DNA of 64,000 nt, from NCBI GenBank assembly GCA_004556755.1, contig SFFW01000007.1, positions 1-64,000 of the forward strand, given 5' to 3'. Below, piece after piece: positions 61,104-64,000 of the stretch. Every line of letters begins with the position of its first letter. Position 1 is the first letter of the stretch. Position numbers and translations under genes: made by a program. The DNA is from Clostridiales bacterium (lineage in GTDB: Bacteria > Bacillota > Clostridia > Oscillospirales > Oscillospiraceae). Under the pieces are notes generated by a model. It was given only the letters and a program-made list of their open reading frames with translations. It made no database searches and was not told where the DNA came from.

Positions 61104-62336
61104 TTGAAAGCAATAGCAAAAGCATATAACGGCGTAAGCCTTATCCTGCGCATTGTGATCGGTCTTGCGATCGGCGTTGCGCTGGCTCTCCTCATTCCCG
61201 ACGCAAAAAACAACGCCGAGTGGATCGGCATTTTCGGCGACTTATTCGTCGGCGCTCTGAAGGCGATAGCGCCCGTGCTGGTGTTCGTTCTGGTCGTGAG
61301 CGCACTCGCTCAGTCCAACGAAAAGCTCGGTAAGCAGTTCCGCTCCGTCGTCATACTCTACCTCATTTCCACCTTTATGGCGGCTGTTATCGCAGTTACG
61401 GCAAGCTACATATTCCCCATCGGTCTGACTCTTACCGACGCAGTCGACAGCGCCGCTCCCGACAGCATCGGCAGTATCTTCAGAGGACTTCTCACAAACG
61501 TTGTGTTAAACCCCGTGCAGTCCATTGCAAGCGGCAACTACCTTGGCATCCTGTTCTGGGCGATAATCCTCGGCGTTGCGCTTAAAAAGGCGAGCGCCGG
61601 TACCAAGCAGTTTCTTTCCGACTGCTCGGAAGCCGTCACCAAGGCGGTGCGCTGGGTAATCAACTTTGCCCCCTTCGGTATCATGGGTCTCGTGTTCACC
61701 GCAGTTTCCACCAGCGGTCTCGACATCTTCACCGAGTACGGCAAGCTCCTGCTCATCCTCGTAGGCTGCATGCTCGTCTCCGCACTTGTCGTTAACCCCC
61801 TCATGGCGTTCATCGTCATGCACAAAAACCCCTATCCCCTCGTGTTCAAGTGCCTCAAGGAAAGCGGCGTGACCGCATTCTTCACCCGCTCCTCCGCTGC
61901 GAACATCCCCGTGAATATGTCCCTGTGCGAGAAGCTCGGTCTCAATAAGGAGCTGTACTCCGTCTCCATCCCCCTCGGTGCGACCATCAATATGGCGGGT
62001 GCGGCGGTCACCATCACGGTTATGACCATGGCTGCAGTTCACACCATGGGAATCCCCGTCGCCTTCCCCGTTGCCGTGCTTCTGAGCGTTATGGCGGCTC
62101 TCGGCGCCTGCGGTGCATCCGGCGTTGCCGGCGGCTCCCTGCTGCTCATCCCCATGGCGTGCGCACTGTTCGGCATAAGCGACTCCGTTGCGATGCAGGT
62201 CGTCGGCGTCGGCTTTATCATCGGCGTCATCCAGGACTCCGTCGAGACTGCGGTCAACTCCTCCTCCGACGCACTCTTCACCGCCGTTGCCGAGTTCGGC
62301 CAGTGGCGCAAGGAAGGCAAGGAGATCAAGTTCTGA
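61104..62336 (+). CDS. sstT: Sodium:serine/threonine symporter, SstT-like
   Basis: A 410-residue DAACS-family membrane transporter. RIVIGLAIGVALALLIP start, AFFTRSSAANIPVNMSLCE (serine-rich hairpin), NMAGAAVTITVMTMAAV, and GGSLLLIPMACALFGISDSV are SstT-type. It should import Ser/Thr with sodium. TTG 61104, 8 bases past AAAGGA, gives the family N-terminus; an ATG at 61095 is too near the SD. Confidence 0.88.
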   Translation: MKAIAKAYNGVSLILRIVIGLAIGVALALLIPDAKNNAEWIGIFGDLFVGALKAIAPVLVFVLVVSALAQSNEKLGKQFRSVVILYLISTFMAAVIAVTASYIFPIGLTLTDAVDSAAPDSIGSIFRGLLTNVVLNPVQSIASGNYLGILFWAIILGVALKKASAGTKQFLSDCSEAVTKAVRWVINFAPFGIMGLVFTAVSTSGLDIFTEYGKLLLILVGCMLVSALVVNPLMAFIVMHKNPYPLVFKCLKESGVTAFFTRSSAANIPVNMSLCEKLGLNKELYSVSIPLGATINMAGAAVTITVMTMAAVHTMGIPVAFPVAVLLSVMAALGACGASGVAGGSLLLIPMACALFGISDSVAMQVVGVGFIIGVIQDSVETAVNSSSDALFTAVAEFGQWRKEGKEIKF

Positions 62337-62353
62337 TCCTTGGATAAAACAAC

Positions 62354-62391
62354 AAAAAATCTCGGAAACCGTTGAGTTTCCGAGATTTTTT
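62354..62391. terminator. Bidirectional terminator
   Basis: AAAAAATCTCGGAAAC/GTTTCCGAGATTTTTT (62354-62369, 62376-62391) with a 6-base loop serves sstT and the converging VWA gene. Confidence 0.88.
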
Positions 62392-62399
62392 ATATCCTC

Positions 62400-64000
62400 T
62401 TACGCTGCGGCTTTGCGGCGCTTTACTCTGACGACGATTATCACCGTGCTGATAACGGCGCCGAGCAGCGATGCGCAGCAGACGCCGAATGCAATGTAGG
62501 TGAGCGTCCGGTCAAGCGGCTTGCCCTCACCGTTTTCGCTTGCCGTGTACACCTCGTCGTAGCTGCCGTCGCCGTCGGAGTCCACTGACAGCGTCGTGTC
62601 GCCCATGTTTCCGGCGACCGTGTCGATGACCGTGCGCCGTCCGACGTCGATGTCCTCAAAGCGCCTGAAGTCCGTGTACTCACCGTTTTCGTCCATGTAG
62701 CCGACGGTGTAGTCCATGCTGCCGGAGGCGTTGCCCTCGATCTTAATGTCGTACAGAGCGCCCTCTTTTAGCCTCAGCACCTTTGCGGTGTCGTCACCGT
62801 CCTCCGTATTCTCAAAGCTCAGCGAACCGAAGGAGGTGCGGGTGGAGAGACTGTCCTCCTCGGAGCAGAGCTTCTCGCCCTTGTACTTCACCGTGACGTC
62901 CACGGGGCAGGCGATCCTTATGTAAATGTAGCGCTGACCGTTGACCTGATCCGCAATGTCGCCGAAGAAGAATTGCAGGTCATCGGCATCCGCCACCTCG
63001 TAGTGGCATCCGTCGCTTGCGAGCGCCTCCATGAGCTGCTGCGCCTCGTACTTGTCGCTGGAATAAAGGTCCTGGAAAAATCCGAGCGTGTATATGCTTA
63101 TGCCCTCGTCCTTGAGCGACTGTGCATATTCAATGAGATCGTCGCCCGTAAGCCCCTCGTTCGGCATACCGTCCGACATGAGAACGATTATCTTCTCGTC
63201 GGAGTCCACGGTCGAGAGCAGGCTTGCCGCCGTTGCAAGACCGGCGTAGGTGTTGGTGCGACCGCCCGTGCGGATGCCGTCGATGGCGGAGCCGAGAACG
63301 CCCTCATCCGCCGAGAAGCCGAGCTGGAGCATGGCGTCGTAGTTGTAGCTCACGATGCCGACGGCGGCGTTCTGACCGAGTACGGAGCTTACGAAGCGGT
63401 GCGCTGCGTCCTTGGTCTCCTCAATGGGGGTGCCGCTCATGCTGTCGGAGCTGTCGAGCGTCAGAACAATCGACCTGTCGGACAGCATCATGCCCTTGTA
63501 CCAGTCGAGCGAAAAATCGGGCTGCTCGGTAAACAGACGGACGGTTGCGTAGTAGCCGCCGTAGGGGTCCTCGTAGGCAACCTTTTCTTGTGCGTACTCC
63601 AAAGCGTCCGACACGCTTAAGTGCGAGCCGTCGGAGTTTTTCTCGCACAGACCCTCGCTCACGGCGTTTATCATCTCAAGATTGTACATGGTCGCAATGA
63701 CGTCGTCGTTTGCGTAGACCGCCGCCGCACCCTTGGAAAGGAAGGCGTCAACAAGGCGCTCATCCCGTCCGCTTGAGCAGGCGCCGAGGTAGACTATGCT
63801 GTTGAAGAGACTGCCGTCCTCAAAATAGTTTTCGACAAAGCTTGCGGTGATGAGGAAGGTGTCCCCGCCCGAAATGAGGGAGCCGTTTTCGATCGCCTGT
63901 GCGTACTTCTGATAGTTCTCCTCGGTGCAGGGAACGCCCGTGACGAGCATGGAGCCGATGTCGTATGAGTAGGCTCCGTGACCGTGCCAAAGAATGACGC
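62400..64000 (-). CDS. Caspase-like protease domain fused to VWA, membrane-anchored (N-terminus outside window)
   Basis: The frame is open from the window's right edge for 533 codons to the stop. Order: an end-piece of a caspase/CHAT-like fold with WHGHGAY (His, 63978-63986) and VYLGACSSGRDERLVDAFLS (Cys at 63777-63779), about 30-60 residues apart as in clan CD proteases; a VWA domain with MIDAS residues LTLDSSDSMSG, GGRTNTYAGL and LMSDGMPNEG; a beta-rich part; a C-terminal transmembrane helix (YIAFGVCCASLLGAVISTVI) and basic tail. Topology suggests a surface protein. The protease activity is inferred from the His/Cys pair only. Confidence 0.8.
   Translation of the reverse strand, partial: VILWHGHGAYSYDIGSMLVTGVPCTEENYQKYAQAIENGSLISGGDTFLITASFVENYFEDGSLFNSIVYLGACSSGRDERLVDAFLSKGAAAVYANDDVIATMYNLEMINAVSEGLCEKNSDGSHLSVSDALEYAQEKVAYEDPYGGYYATVRLFTEQPDFSLDWYKGMMLSDRSIVLTLDSSDSMSGTPIEETKDAAHRFVSSVLGQNAAVGIVSYNYDAMLQLGFSADEGVLGSAIDGIRTGGRTNTYAGLATAASLLSTVDSDEKIIVLMSDGMPNEGLTGDDLIEYAQSLKDEGISIYTLGFFQDLYSSDKYEAQQLMEALASDGCHYEVADADDLQFFFGDIADQVNGQRYIYIRIACPVDVTVKYKGEKLCSEEDSLSTRTSFGSLSFENTEDGDDTAKVLRLKEGALYDIKIEGNASGSMDYTVGYMDENGEYTDFRRFEDIDVGRRTVIDTVAGNMGDTTLSVDSDGDGSYDEVYTASENGEGKPLDRTLTYIAFGVCCASLLGAVISTVIIVVRVKRRKAAA

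Overview
The window is chromosomal DNA of a fairly GC-rich, endospore-lineage Firmicute, most likely a gut-type Clostridia (Oscillospirales-like). The case rests on gene content and order: dnaA-dnaN-S4-recF-remB-gyrB-gyrA at the origin; hprK, rapZ, whiA, SepF and DivIVA; a SpoIVB peptidase; split transketolase subunits; and strong sigma-A promoters and Shine-Dalgarno (SD) sites. No tRNA, rRNA, CRISPR array, prophage or intact insertion sequence was seen.

Layout. 1-616: end of rplA (+), a 59-codon ORF and a run of hairpins. 627-4308 (-): tktA-tktB-galK-mscS. 4432-7244 (-): trkA-trkH potassium uptake. 7449-7867: promoter, palindromic operator and terminator with a broken gene remnant. 7940-10923 (+): a methionine-transport operon (metQ, metN, metI) behind a Met/Cys-rich leader peptide and attenuator. 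10981-18816 (-): hprK-murB-rapZ-whiA-dnaE-log. 19026-19214 (+): rpmB. 19270-19708: a mini-element and three tandem repeats. 19701-20900: a surface protein and a divergent PepSY protein. 21096-22171 (-): rplJ-rplL with an L10 leader and its own promoter. 22221-27486 (-): miaB-hypothetical-mutS-CPBP protease. 27602-38104 (+): mutL-miaA-hfq-HlyD-like-yggS-sepF-divIVA, then ileS-lspA-rluD. 38168-41904: spoIVB (-), an M14 peptidoglycan peptidase (+) and a PrsA-like lipoprotein (-). 42050-47251 (+): mfd, then a CAT-like acetyltransferase, a kinase and a small protein. 47305-60846 (-): the origin-proximal run from dnaA to an ECF S component. 59293-59535: the probable oriC. 61104-62336 (+): an SstT-like symporter. 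62400-64000 (-): the C-terminal part of a caspase-like/VWA membrane protein.

The most interesting system is the methionine uptake locus. A 37-residue leader peptide has eight internal Met and six Cys codons. It precedes a perfect 15-bp intrinsic terminator, and an alternative 13-bp antiterminator pairing can be drawn by hand between the end of the leader ORF and the terminator's 5' arm. That is the layout of ribosome-mediated attenuation, in a place where S-box or Met T-box control would be expected. The first gene behind it encodes a MetQ-type lipoprotein whose two lobes are in swapped order: a circular permutation.

Other points of note are: rplA separated from rplJL by about 22 kb and in opposite orientation, which one inversion would explain; an oriC with recognisable DnaA-trios; a nearly leaderless mfd transcript; a low-GC acyltransferase between gyrB and gyrA; a zinc-ribbon insertion in a PrsA-like rotamase; and an LspA with a long charged tail. 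All starts, motifs and pairings were read by eye, and family assignments come from remembered family features, not from a search.
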